The translations under genes and the position numbers were made by a program. Source: DASVHS01 sp035468985 (GTDB taxonomy: Bacteria > Acidobacteriota > Thermoanaerobaculia > Gp7-AA8). From it: a stretch of 64,000 nt of DNA. Under the pieces are notes generated by a model. That model did not search any database and was not told the DNA's origin. It saw only the letters and a program-made list of their open reading frames with translations. The stretch is from the NCBI GenBank assembly GCA_035468985.1, contig DATISF010000076.1, positions 96,321-160,320 of the forward strand, in the 5' to 3' direction. Positions 1-8,948 of this stretch are shown here, one piece after another. The stretch's first letter is position 1, and every line of letters starts with the position of its first letter.

Positions 1-190
1 CCCTGCGGCGCACGATCGGTCCGGACGATCGGAGAAGGCCTCAGGGAGGCGTCAGGTTGTTCTCAAGAACTTCTCAACTGCTTGAAAAGAGTAGGATTCG
101 CGGATCACTGATCGGGCCTATTCGCAGCTCGCGCTCGTCGAGGGGACCATCCGGACCAGTCCCGGGGACGAGTCGATTCGCGACGGCGTC

Positions 191-1285
191 GTGCTGATCG
201 ACGGCAGCAAGATCGCGGCGGTGGGCGGCCGGTCCTCGGTGCCCATACCGGAGAACACCCGATCCATCGACTGCTCCGGCATGACCGTCACGGCGGGTTT
301 CTGGAACAGCCACGTGCACTTCTTCGAGCGGAAGTGGTTGGATGCCGCGAACCTCCCCGCGCCGGAGCTGAGCCTCCAGCTCGACGACGTGTTCACACGG
401 TTTGGCTTCACGAGCGTGTTCGACATCGGCTCGATGTGGACGAACACGCGCGTCATCCGTGACCGCATCGAGTCCGGTGATGTCCGTGGACCTCGAATCC
501 GTTCGACAGGGGAAGGTCTCGTTCCGCCGGGTGCTCTTCCTCCTGACCTCGTCCTGCAGATGATGGGCGTGATGAAGTTTCCGGCACCCGAGGTCGCTGA
601 CGCGCCGCAAGCCGCGGACGCGGCGAGGAAGCTTCTCGACGATGGCGTCGACGGGATCAAGATGTTCGTCTCCTCGCCGCGCGGCGGATCGCTTTCCGGA
701 GACGTCATTCAAGCCGCCGCCGGCGAAGCACACCTTCGCGGAAAGCCGGTGTTCGCTCACGTGAACCGGGGGGAGGATGTGCTCACTGCCGTTCGAAACG
801 GGGTCGATGTCATCGCGCATACGACTCCGTCCGCCGGACCGTGGGACGAGACGATCGTGAAGACCATGGCGGAACGGCGGGTTGCGCTGACCCCGACTCT
901 CACGCTGTGGAAGTTCTTCTCGCGTCACGACCGCCTGTCGGCGCACGAGCAGATTGTCGGCACGGCAGTCAGCCAGCTGCGCGCCTGGGTTGCGTCGGGA
1001 GGTACCGTGCTCTTCGGAACGGACCTCGGAGCCGTCGACTGCGATCCGACCGAAGAGTACGTGCTCATGGCCGCGGCGGGAATGACGTTCCCGGAGATCC
1101 TGGCGTCGCTGACGACGGCGCCGGCCGAACGATTCGGCGAATCAACCCGGCTTGGCCGCGTCGCCGCCGGCTTGGCCGCCGATCTCGTGATCCTGAAGGG
1201 CGATCCTTCAAACGACATTCGCGCGCTCGGGGCGGTGCAGCACACCTTGCGCGACGGCAAGGTCGTGACAGAATCCCCGGTCTGA
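191..1285 (+). CDS. Amidohydrolase family (M38-like) metal-dependent hydrolase, 5' end uncertain
   Basis: Member of the amidohydrolase superfamily, TIM-barrel enzymes that hydrolyse amide, ester or imidazolone bonds with one or two bound metals. Visible metal-site motifs are HVHF near the N-terminus, a lysine in GIKMF (candidate carboxylated bridging Lys), histidines in FAHVN and VIAHT, and the aspartate of GTDLG. The substrate cannot be told from sequence. The only usual start codon in frame is a GTG at 191, but clearly homologous sequence (LALVEGTI, then ESIRDGVVL) continues upstream in the same open frame to a stop at 92, with no ATG, GTG or TTG. Either the start is unusual or the 5' end, perhaps including a signal peptide, has been lost. 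The stop overlaps the next gene's ATG (TGATG), so the two are probably co-translated. Confidence 0.8.
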   Translation: MLIDGSKIAAVGGRSSVPIPENTRSIDCSGMTVTAGFWNSHVHFFERKWLDAANLPAPELSLQLDDVFTRFGFTSVFDIGSMWTNTRVIRDRIESGDVRGPRIRSTGEGLVPPGALPPDLVLQMMGVMKFPAPEVADAPQAADAARKLLDDGVDGIKMFVSSPRGGSLSGDVIQAAAGEAHLRGKPVFAHVNRGEDVLTAVRNGVDVIAHTTPSAGPWDETIVKTMAERRVALTPTLTLWKFFSRHDRLSAHEQIVGTAVSQLRAWVASGGTVLFGTDLGAVDCDPTEEYVLMAAAGMTFPEILASLTTAPAERFGESTRLGRVAAGLAADLVILKGDPSNDIRALGAVQHTLRDGKVVTESPV

Positions 1286-3447
1286 TGAAGAAACCGTTTC
1301 TCGTCTTCCTGGTCGTCCTTTGCTTTCCGTTTGCCGCACACGCAGCGCCGGCCGATTCGGAACGGCACGCGCGCAACGTCGAGATCATCCGGGACGACTG
1401 GGGCATCGCCCACGTCTACGGAAAGACCGACGCCGATGCAGTTTTCGGGATGATCTACGCGCAGGCCGAAGACGACTTCAATCGAGTCGAGAGGAATTAC
1501 CTTCTGTCGATGGGAAGGCTGGCGGAGGCCGAGGGGGAAGGCGAAATCTATCGCGACCTGCGGATGAAGCTCTTCATCGATCCGCTGGACATGAAAGCGA
1601 AATACCGGCAAAGCCCCCAGTGGCTGAAAGCGCTGATGGATGCCTGGGCCGACGGCCTCAATTACTACCTTGCAAAACACCCGGAGGTGAAGCCGCGGGT
1701 GATCACCCGATTCGAGCCGTGGATGGCGCTCACGTTCAGCGAGGGAAGCATCGGCGGCGACATCGAGCAGATCAACCTCACGGAGCTCCGCGCGTTCTAC
1801 GAAAAGACACCGAGCACGCCGGTCGCCGAGTACGCGCACGAGTGGGTCGAGCCGACCGGGTCCAACGGGATGGCCATCGCGCCTTCGAATACGGCATCCC
1901 ACCACGCCCTTCTTCTGATCAATCCGCACACATCATTCTTCTTTCGTTCCGAATTGCAGATGGTCAGCGAGGAGGGACTCGACGCCTACGGCGCCGTGAC
2001 ATGGGGCCAGATCTTCGTCTACCAGGGATTCAACGAACGCATCGGCTGGATGCATACCTCGAGCGGCGTGGACAACATCGACGAGTACGCCGAGACCGTG
2101 ACGAAGAGCGGCGGCAGGTTCGTCTACAAGTACGGGAAAGAAGAGCGGCCGCTGAAGACGAGCACGATCTCCGTCCCCTACAAGACCGGCAGCGGCATGG
2201 CCACGAAAGTCTTCACTGTCTATCGCACGCATCACGGCCCGATCGTGCGTCAGGCGGACGGCAAATGGATCAGCGTCCGGCTGATGCAGGATCCGATGCA
2301 CGCTCTGATGCAGTCGTATGGCCGGACGAAGGCCAGGAGCTACCAGTCGTTCCGGAAATCGATGGAGCTGCACACGAACTCGTCGAACAACACGGTCTTC
2401 GCCGACGCGGACGGCGACATCGCCTATTTCCACTCGAACTTCATCCCGCGGCGCGACACGCGTTTCGATTTCACGAAGCCGGTCGACGGCAGTGATCCCG
2501 CGACGGACTGGCACGGCGTCCTGTCGATCGATGCGACCCCGAATCTGCTCAATCCGCCCAACGGCTGGCTGTACAACAGCAACAACTGGCCGTGGTCCGC
2601 GGCCGGCCCGAAGAGCCCGAAGCGATCCGACTATCCGCCATACGTCGAACGCGGCTACGAAGAAACGCCGCGCGGACTTCACGCGCTGCGGGTCCTTCCG
2701 GACAAGAAGGACTTCACGATCGACTCGCTCATTGCTGCGGCGTACGACAGCGACCTGCCGGCGTTCGACGCGCTGCTGCCGCCGCTGCTCAAAGCGTATG
2801 ACGATCTCGCCGCCGGCGACCCGCTCAAATCGAAACTGTCGGAACAGATCGACACGTTGCGCAACTGGGATCGTCGCTGGTCGATGACCTCGGTTCCGAC
2901 GTCGCTGGCCATCTTCTGGGCCGAGGAGCTCGGGCGGCGGGTCGGGCCCGAGGCGCGCAAGGCCGGCATGACAGCCGACGATTATTCCGCGACGAAGGCG
3001 ACATCCGATGAGCGCCTTGACGCGCTGGCCGCGGCTTCCGACAAACTCGCTGCCGACTTCGGCAGCTGGAAGACGCCGTGGGGCGAGATCAACCGGTTTC
3101 AGCGGATCACCGACGACATCGAGCCGAAGTTCGACGATGCCAAGCCGAGCATCCCGGTCGGGTTCACGTCGTCGCGCTGGGGATCGCTCGCTTCATTCGG
3201 CGCCCGGGCCTACCCGGGAACGAAAAAGTGGTACGGCACGAGCGGCAACAGCTTCGTCGCCGTCGTCGAATTCGGCGACCGCATCCGAGCGCGCGCCGTC
3301 ACCGCCGGAGGTGAGAGCGGCAACCCGTCGTCGCCGCATTTCAATGACGAGGCGGAGCGTTACGCGACGGGCAACCTCCGCGAGGTCTACTTCTACCGCG
3401 ACCAGCTCAAGGGCCACATCGAGCGCCGGTACCATCCGGGTCAGTGA
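1285..3447 (+). CDS. Penicillin acylase family protein, exported Ntn hydrolase
   Basis: About 720 residues, the usual length for the penicillin/cephalosporin/acyl-homoserine-lactone acylase family. The protein opens with a clear signal peptide (MKK, hydrophobic core, AHA cleavage region near residue 22) and then the family's N-terminal motif IIRDDWGIAHVYG. The autoprocessing site and catalytic N-terminal serine are seen in TGSNGMAIAP near residue 195, followed by NPHTSF. Family members are made as precursors, exported and cleaved into alpha and beta chains that hydrolyse N-acyl bonds. The ATG at 1285 overlaps the upstream amidohydrolase stop by one base, so a joint role in degrading an acylated amide is plausible. 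Substrate (beta-lactam, acyl-homoserine lactone or acyl peptide) is not determinable here. Confidence 0.9.
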   Translation: MKKPFLVFLVVLCFPFAAHAAPADSERHARNVEIIRDDWGIAHVYGKTDADAVFGMIYAQAEDDFNRVERNYLLSMGRLAEAEGEGEIYRDLRMKLFIDPLDMKAKYRQSPQWLKALMDAWADGLNYYLAKHPEVKPRVITRFEPWMALTFSEGSIGGDIEQINLTELRAFYEKTPSTPVAEYAHEWVEPTGSNGMAIAPSNTASHHALLLINPHTSFFFRSELQMVSEEGLDAYGAVTWGQIFVYQGFNERIGWMHTSSGVDNIDEYAETVTKSGGRFVYKYGKEERPLKTSTISVPYKTGSGMATKVFTVYRTHHGPIVRQADGKWISVRLMQDPMHALMQSYGRTKARSYQSFRKSMELHTNSSNNTVFADADGDIAYFHSNFIPRRDTRFDFTKPVDGSDPATDWHGVLSIDATPNLLNPPNGWLYNSNNWPWSAAGPKSPKRSDYPPYVERGYEETPRGLHALRVLPDKKDFTIDSLIAAAYDSDLPAFDALLPPLLKAYDDLAAGDPLKSKLSEQIDTLRNWDRRWSMTSVPTSLAIFWAEELGRRVGPEARKAGMTADDYSATKATSDERLDALAAASDKLAADFGSWKTPWGEINRFQRITDDIEPKFDDAKPSIPVGFTSSRWGSLASFGARAYPGTKKWYGTSGNSFVAVVEFGDRIRARAVTAGGESGNPSSPHFNDEAERYATGNLREVYFYRDQLKGHIERRYHPGQ

Positions 3448-3474
3448 TCGGAACGGTTCCGGCGACCGGGGATT

Positions 3475-4317
3475 TCACATTCCGCAGAGCCGCGCGCTGA
3501 CGCTCCACAAGCGGGCCGCAACTTCGGGGTCGTACGTGATCGGCTTGGAGCGCCGCTCGCGAAGGCGGAGGAAGAATCGGCCGGACACTCCGTCGAGCTC
3601 GGGCGACGACGCGACGTACACCGGCGTGCGCGCCCCTTCCTCCGGGGTGGCCATCAGAAACGGGATCCTTTTCATGAAGCGCGGGAAGAGGCCGGGCAGC
3701 CCCTGCATGCCGTCACCGAACGTCGTTCGGGTCGGCCCCGGGCTCGTGGAATTGACGGTGATGACGCTTCCCGCGGTCCGGCGGGCCAGCTCGTTGGCGA
3801 AAAGGATGTTGCCCAGTTTGGATCGATTGTACGCGGCAAAGAAATTGTAGGTCCGCTCCCCCTGCAGATTTTCGAAATCGAGCGACCCGCTGTGAGACTC
3901 GGAGGTCACGATGACAATGCGGCCGCCGGGAGCGACGGCATCGAGCAGAAGGTTCGTGAGGAGAAACGGCGCGAGGTGATTGATGGCGAACGTCTTTTCG
4001 ATCCCGTCGACGGTCAATTCGCGTCGCGCGAACATCGCACCGGCGTTGTTGATCAGAACGTCGATCCGCGGAAATCGGGAGCGGATCTTCGCGGCGAGCG
4101 CGCGAATGTCGGCCTGCAAAGAAAGGTCAGCGAGAAAAAGCGCCGGCTTCTCGCCGCTGCCTCGCGCGGCGATGCGCTGACAGGCGGGCTCGCCGCGGGC
4201 GGGATCGCGGCAGACGATGGCTACCTGCGCGCCCAGCTCCGCCAACTGGCCGGCGGTCGCAAGACCGACGCCCGCGCTGGCACCTGTGATGACGACGACC
4301 TTGTCTTTCACGAGCAT
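3475..4317 (-). CDS. SDR family oxidoreductase (retinol dehydrogenase-like)
   Basis: Classical short-chain dehydrogenase of 280 residues. Visible motifs: TGASAGVG at residues 11-18 (dinucleotide-binding loop), NNAG after beta-4, and YNRSK (catalytic Tyr and Lys). It resembles the retinol dehydrogenase/WWOX-like subgroup, which acts on hydrophobic alcohols or ketones with NAD(P)H, but the substrate is unknown. The ATG at 4317 follows an AGAGGAAG ribosome-binding site. It is the last gene of the minus-strand exporter operon, 22 bases after the permease, and may modify the compound that the exporter removes. Its 3' end faces the penicillin acylase gene with 27 bases between the stops. Confidence 0.85.
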   Translation of the reverse strand: MLVKDKVVVITGASAGVGLATAGQLAELGAQVAIVCRDPARGEPACQRIAARGSGEKPALFLADLSLQADIRALAAKIRSRFPRIDVLINNAGAMFARRELTVDGIEKTFAINHLAPFLLTNLLLDAVAPGGRIVIVTSESHSGSLDFENLQGERTYNFFAAYNRSKLGNILFANELARRTAGSVITVNSTSPGPTRTTFGDGMQGLPGLFPRFMKRIPFLMATPEEGARTPVYVASSPELDGVSGRFFLRLRERRSKPITYDPEVAARLWSVSARLCGM

Positions 4318-4339
4318 CGTTGCTTCCTCTGCCCCCCCA

Positions 4340-5473
4340 TCACGTCAGTTGCTTTCGAAAGCGCCACACGCTGAGCGACACGAGAACCGCCGTCAACCCC
4401 ACCAGTGCTGCGAAATTCGGCCAGAGCGTGGCGATTCCGCTCCCTTTCAGAAACGTTCCTCGTGCGATGACCACGAAATGCGTCACCGGATTGAGCATCG
4501 TCAACGGCTGCATCCAGCGGGGCATCGCCTCGATCGGGGTCAGGACGCCCGAGAGCGTGACGAGTGCCGGATTGACGAAGAACGCGGTCAGCAGTGCCTG
4601 CTGCGCCGTGCGGCTGAACGTGGCGATCGTCGTTCCCAGGCTGATGCCGGTCAGCAGGCAAACCACGGCGCCGGCCATGACCAGCAGCGCGCTCCCTCGA
4701 AAGGGAACGTGAAAGACGAGCCTCATGACGATGATCACCGGCACGACCATCAGGCACATGAGCATCGCCAACGGCGCAATCTTGGCGATGATGATTTCCG
4801 TCGTGCTGGCCGGAGACATGAGGAGCTGCTCGATGGTCCCCTGCTCGCGCTCCTTGATCGTGGTCGCGGACGCGACGATCGAGCCGTCGAGAATCAGCAG
4901 CAGCCCGAACACTCCCGTGACGATGAACCAGCGGCTGTCGAGACCGGGGTTGTAAAGATAGGCCGGCCGCAGCATCACCGCGCCATGGCGCAGCCCTGCC
5001 GTTTCGAGGCGTTCAACACGCAGTTGCCGGCCGTGAGCCTGGAGGATGTTTTCCGCGTAGCCCTGGCTGATGGCCGCCGTGTTGGCGTTGATCCCATTCA
5101 GCAGCAACTGCACGGTGGTCGCGCGGCCGCGCTGGAGGTCGCGCGCGTAGTCGCGCGGAATGACCAGGCCGGCATCGAGCTCGCCGCGTCCGAGCGCATC
5201 GCCAAGGCGCTCGACGCCAAGATAGGATCCGGCGCGGCGAAAGCTGTGGCTTTCGGTGAGCGCCGACACGAGCGCGCGGCTCTCCCTCGTGCCGCTGTCA
5301 TCAACGACGCCGAGGCGAAGATTGGAGACCGACGCGCTGAGGGCGAAGCCCAGCAGAAGAACCTGCATGATCGGCTGCACCGTCAGCGAGCCGACGAGCC
5401 GGCGATCGCGCCCGATCTGCCGAAGCTCCTTCACGATCAGCGCCCAGAGCCGGCCATTGAATAACGCGCCCAT
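4340..5473 (-). CDS. ABC-2 type exporter permease (YbhR/YbhS-like), second copy
   Basis: A 377-residue inner-membrane permease of the ABC-2 class. The layout is typical: a cytoplasmic start (LIVKELRQIGRDRR), one transmembrane helix, a periplasmic domain of about 150 residues, then five further helices from about residue 180 with the ABC-2 signature around NPVTHFVVIARG. It begins three bases after the stop of a paralogous permease and shares its architecture, so the two probably form a heterodimeric channel, as YbhS and YbhR do. The double ATPase, HlyD adaptor and this permease pair together give a complete efflux system for hydrophobic or cationic compounds. Confidence 0.9.
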   Translation of the reverse strand: MGALFNGRLWALIVKELRQIGRDRRLVGSLTVQPIMQVLLLGFALSASVSNLRLGVVDDSGTRESRALVSALTESHSFRRAGSYLGVERLGDALGRGELDAGLVIPRDYARDLQRGRATTVQLLLNGINANTAAISQGYAENILQAHGRQLRVERLETAGLRHGAVMLRPAYLYNPGLDSRWFIVTGVFGLLLILDGSIVASATTIKEREQGTIEQLLMSPASTTEIIIAKIAPLAMLMCLMVVPVIIVMRLVFHVPFRGSALLVMAGAVVCLLTGISLGTTIATFSRTAQQALLTAFFVNPALVTLSGVLTPIEAMPRWMQPLTMLNPVTHFVVIARGTFLKGSGIATLWPNFAALVGLTAVLVSLSVWRFRKQLT

Positions 5474-5476
5474 CGA

Positions 5477-6583
5477 TCAGGCCTCGAGCTGCATGCGATG
5501 GGTGCGACCCCAGGCCATCCCGTAGAACACCGCGCTCGTGACGGCGATGGCCGACACCTGAATCCATGAGGCGGCCCATCCGCCTCCGCGTAACAACGCG
5601 TCGCGAACGATCTCGATGTAGTAGCGGCCCCAGATCAGGTTCGACACCCATCGCAGCCCGGCCGGAATGTTGGCGATCGGGAAAATGAGACCGCCCAGAA
5701 GAAAGATCAACAGATAGCTGAACAAGGCCACAACCTGCATCGCCGAAGCCTGATCGGGTATGGCAATCCCGATGAGCGTCCCGAACGTCGATACGCAGAA
5801 GCAATAGAGAATCGTGGCGACGATGAACGCCGACGGATCTCCGATGAAGCCCACGCCGAACCGCAGGAAGAGCAGCGCCAGCAGCAGCAGACATTCGACG
5901 ATGCCGACGGTCACATAGGCGAAGATTTTCCCGAGCAGGAATTCGTGCGCGGAGATGCTCGAGGCATAGACCTGCAGAATCGTCTTCTGATCCGTCTCCC
6001 TCGACGCCGAGAGCGCCGCGAGAAGCGAAGGAAACAGTGACAGGACCAGCACGTAGATTCCAGGGCCGTAGAACCTCCTCGACGAACGTCCCGGATTGAA
6101 CCAAAGACGCACGGCTGCCTGGACCTGCGGACCAATCCCCGCTCCGCCGTGTGTCTCGTTGAACCCGCGCGTGATCTCGCTGCCGTAGCCGGCGAGCAGC
6201 TGCGCGGTATTCGAGTCCGAGCCGTCGATGAGCAGTTGCACGGGTGTGTCGACGCCTCGCACGATGTCGCGCGCGAAACGGCTGGGAATGATGATCGCGG
6301 CGCGGGCCCGGCCTGCGGCAAGCGCTTCTTCCGGGTTCCTGTCCACAGGCCAGGGGATGACGTGAAACGTGATCGACGCGCGAAACGCATCCACGAGCTC
6401 ATGGGAAAGCGTCGAGTCGTCGAAATCCTGGACCACGATCGGAAGATCGTTGACGGAAAGCGAGATCGCCGATCCCATCAGCATCAACTGCACGAGCGGA
6501 AAGATCAGGGCCAGCGCCAGCGCGCGCCGGTCGCGCACGATCTGCGTCAGCTCTTTTCGGGCCTGGGCGGCGATGCGTCTCAC
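5477..6583 (-). CDS. ABC-2 type exporter permease (YbhS/YbhR-like), first copy
   Basis: A 368-residue ABC-2 permease, paralogous to the next gene and sharing ARKELTQIVRDRRAL at its start, a periplasmic domain and a C-terminal five-helix bundle. I place the start at GTG 6583 because it overlaps the stop of the upstream small membrane gene as GTGA and gives the canonical N-terminus. The open frame continues to 7027, but that stretch lies antiparallel-free in another frame of the small membrane gene and the ATPase end and has no family similarity. Expected role: one half of the membrane channel of the exporter. Confidence 0.88.
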   Translation of the reverse strand: MRRIAAQARKELTQIVRDRRALALALIFPLVQLMLMGSAISLSVNDLPIVVQDFDDSTLSHELVDAFRASITFHVIPWPVDRNPEEALAAGRARAAIIIPSRFARDIVRGVDTPVQLLIDGSDSNTAQLLAGYGSEITRGFNETHGGAGIGPQVQAAVRLWFNPGRSSRRFYGPGIYVLVLSLFPSLLAALSASRETDQKTILQVYASSISAHEFLLGKIFAYVTVGIVECLLLLALLFLRFGVGFIGDPSAFIVATILYCFCVSTFGTLIGIAIPDQASAMQVVALFSYLLIFLLGGLIFPIANIPAGLRWVSNLIWGRYYIEIVRDALLRGGGWAASWIQVSAIAVTSAVFYGMAWGRTHRMQLEA

Positions 6584-6996
6584 TGCAATCTCTGCCTGGC
6601 CGACACCGCGACCATGCCTACGATCGAAAGCGTGAGCAGCACCATTTCGGAGACGGTCACGCGAAGGCTCTCGGCCAGCGTGTGATCGACGGCAATCCCG
6701 AGAATCCGCACGAGCAGCGCCACCCCGAGCATGATGGCCACGAATGCCAGACCGGTGAGGAGGCGCCGCGCGGAAATGAGACAGAGCGCCGTGACGATCG
6801 CGCATCCGAGGGGAAAGGCGCCGAATCCGATCCGGCCGACGGTAATCCCGATCGGGCGCGTGAACGAGATCCCGGTCGCCGCCGCCGCGTGGACCGGGTT
6901 GGAAATGAATCGCAGACTGATGAGCGTGAAGATCACTGTGGCCATCACCAGCGGAATCCTTCCGAGGATGGGAGCGAGACGTGAAAGAGTTTTCAT
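6580..6996 (-). CDS. Small integral membrane protein inside an ABC exporter operon
   Basis: A 138-residue protein with about four hydrophobic segments, roughly residues 10-28, 48-72, 78-98 and 112-132. I do not recognise the family. It is joined by four-base start/stop overlaps both upstream (ATGA with the ATPase gene) and downstream (GTGA with the permease), so it is made in step with the transporter parts. YbhGFSR-type operons do not normally carry such a gene. It could be an accessory subunit or chaperone of the permease pair; nothing in the sequence shows a catalytic site. Confidence 0.7.
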   Translation of the reverse strand: MKTLSRLAPILGRIPLVMATVIFTLISLRFISNPVHAAAATGISFTRPIGITVGRIGFGAFPLGCAIVTALCLISARRLLTGLAFVAIMLGVALLVRILGIAVDHTLAESLRVTVSEMVLLTLSIVGMVAVSARQRLQ

Positions 6997-8948
6997 TGCA
7001 CGGTTCCTTTTGAACGTTCGACGACATCGATGAAGACGTCCTCGAGTGAAAACGGTACGTTGCGATTGGAGATCACACGCAGTCCGCCCGACTGCAGGCG
7101 CTCCTCGATGGCCCGCGGGACGCCACCGATGTTGTCATCCATGAGGATGTGAAGCCGGCTTCCGAATACCGACACGCGCCATCGATCCGCGTCCTGGCTC
7201 AGCAGCTCTGCAGCGCGCCGCGGCTCGTCGACGACGACCTCCAGCAGCTGACCGCGCTGCGCGCTCTTGATTCCGGACGGCGTTCCTTCGGCGACCAGCT
7301 CGCCGGCGGCCATGAAGCCGAGCCGGTTGCATTGCTCCGCCTCTTCCAGATAGTGCGTCGTGACGAGGATCGCCGCACCGGCGTCGGCCAGGCGGTTGAT
7401 CATTCGCCACAGAGCGCGCCGCGCAAGGGGATCGACTCCGGACGTCGGTTCGTCAAGGAACAGAACCGATGGCTCGTGCATGATCGCCGCGCCGAAGGCA
7501 ACCCTCTGCTTCCATCCGCCCGGCAGGCTGCCGGTGAGCTGCGCTTTGCGGCTCTGCATGCCGGCGAAGTCGAGAACCCAGCGCACTTTTTCGCCGCGCT
7601 CGCTCTTCGGAATGCCGTAGATGCCGGCGAAGAAGGCGAGATTCTCCTCGATGGTCAGGTCGTCATAGAGCGAGAACTTTTGCGACAGGTAGCCGATTCG
7701 CTGACGCACGTCCGGTGAGCGAAGGCTTCCCTGCTCGCCGGCCAGCTCCATCTCGCCGGTCGTCGGTTCGAGGAGACCGCAGAGCATCTTGATGGTCGTG
7801 GTCTTTCCTGCACCGTTCGCTCCAAGAAGGCCGTAGATCTCGCCGTAGCGAACCTGCACGCTGACGTTCTTCACCGCCGTGAACCCGTCGAATTTCTTCG
7901 TCAGATTCAAACCGCCGATGGCAATCTGCCCTCGGCGCTCATTGGACGCGTGCCGCGACGGGAACGGGATGTCGCCGGGGTCATGACCGAGTCGTCGCAG
8001 CGTGGCGACGAAAACGTTTTCCAGCGTCGGTTCATCGACGCGAATGTCCGCATGAAGACCGCCCGCTGCCAGGCGTCGAGTCACGAACCGTGTTCCCTGA
8101 TCGGCATCGTTGACCAGAAGGTCGAGGCGATCGCCGAAACGCTGCGCGTCGATGATCTCGTCTTCGGCGCCGAGCCTCAGCAGGCCTTCCGCCTCGTGAA
8201 GACGGTCCGTTCGCAGCTCCAGACGCGCGGCGCGGAGGGAGCCGCGGATAGCCGCCGGAGTACCAACCTGAAGGATCTCGCCGAGGTGCATGAGCGCGAC
8301 GCGATCGCAGCGTTCCGCCTCGTCGAGGTACGGCGTGGCCACCACGATGGTCAATCCGTCTGCGGCGAGCCTCGTCAGCGCGTTCCAGAACTCACGCCGC
8401 GACACCGGGTCGACGCCGGTGGTCGGCTCGTCGAGCAGCAGCACGCGCGGTTGCGGAACGAGCGCGCAGGCAAGCGCCAGCTTCTGCTTCATTCCGCCGC
8501 TCAGTTGGCCGGCCAGGCGTCCGGCGAAGCGATCCATGTCGAACCGCTCCAGATACTCGCGTCCGCGGGCCGCGATCACATCATCGGGGACGTGGCGCAA
8601 CGACCCGATGTAGCGGATGTTTTCCGCGACCGTCAGGTCGGGATAGAGACTGAACGTCTGCGTCAGGATTCCGACTTCCGGCCTCATGTCGCGTGAAGGC
8701 CGGCCGAAGATCTCGGCGGTGCCGCGTGTCGGCGCCATGATGCCGGCGAGAATCTGAAACGTCGACGTTTTGCCGGCGCCGTCGGGCCCGATGAGCCCGA
8801 ATACTTCGCCGGTCATGATCTCGAGATCGATGCCGCGCACAGCCTCGACATCGCCGTAGCGCTTCCACAAAGAGCCCACCGAGACCGCGGCGTAGGCGCG
8901 CCGATCCTTCGGCGCGGCTGCGACAACGTCGATCAGCGCCGCCGTCAT
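6993..8948 (-). CDS. ABC transporter ATP-binding protein with two fused ATPase domains (YbhF-like)
   Basis: A 651-residue protein carrying two nucleotide-binding domains in tandem, as in E. coli YbhF. Walker A of domain 1 is GPDGAGKT near residue 45 (Asp replaces the usual Asn) and of domain 2 is GANGAGKTTT near residue 375. ABC signatures are LSGGMKQK in domain 1 and the deviant LPGGWKQR in domain 2. Walker B runs are VLLLDEPTTG and VLFLDEPTSG. It powers the two downstream ABC-2 permeases. Start chosen at ATG 8948 because it overlaps the HlyD stop as ATGA; ATGs at 8960 and 8972 lie inside the HlyD gene. The second signature (LPGG for LSGG) hints at asymmetric ATPase sites. Confidence 0.92.
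   Translation of the reverse strand: MTAALIDVVAAAPKDRRAYAAVSVGSLWKRYGDVEAVRGIDLEIMTGEVFGLIGPDGAGKTSTFQILAGIMAPTRGTAEIFGRPSRDMRPEVGILTQTFSLYPDLTVAENIRYIGSLRHVPDDVIAARGREYLERFDMDRFAGRLAGQLSGGMKQKLALACALVPQPRVLLLDEPTTGVDPVSRREFWNALTRLAADGLTIVVATPYLDEAERCDRVALMHLGEILQVGTPAAIRGSLRAARLELRTDRLHEAEGLLRLGAEDEIIDAQRFGDRLDLLVNDADQGTRFVTRRLAAGGLHADIRVDEPTLENVFVATLRRLGHDPGDIPFPSRHASNERRGQIAIGGLNLTKKFDGFTAVKNVSVQVRYGEIYGLLGANGAGKTTTIKMLCGLLEPTTGEMELAGEQGSLRSPDVRQRIGYLSQKFSLYDDLTIEENLAFFAGIYGIPKSERGEKVRWVLDFAGMQSRKAQLTGSLPGGWKQRVAFGAAIMHEPSVLFLDEPTSGVDPLARRALWRMINRLADAGAAILVTTHYLEEAEQCNRLGFMAAGELVAEGTPSGIKSAQRGQLLEVVVDEPRRAAELLSQDADRWRVSVFGSRLHILMDDNIGGVPRAIEERLQSGGLRVISNRNVPFSLEDVFIDVVERSKGTVQ

Noticed and set aside
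841..1284. N-terminal extension of the penicillin acylase frame upstream of 1285
   Set aside because: It lies over the amidohydrolase gene in another frame, and the ATG at 1285 gives a good signal peptide and a TGATG coupling.
6584..7027. N-terminal extension of the first ABC permease
   Set aside because: It covers the small membrane protein gene in a different frame, is rich in Arg and His and lacks family similarity; the GTG overlap start is better.
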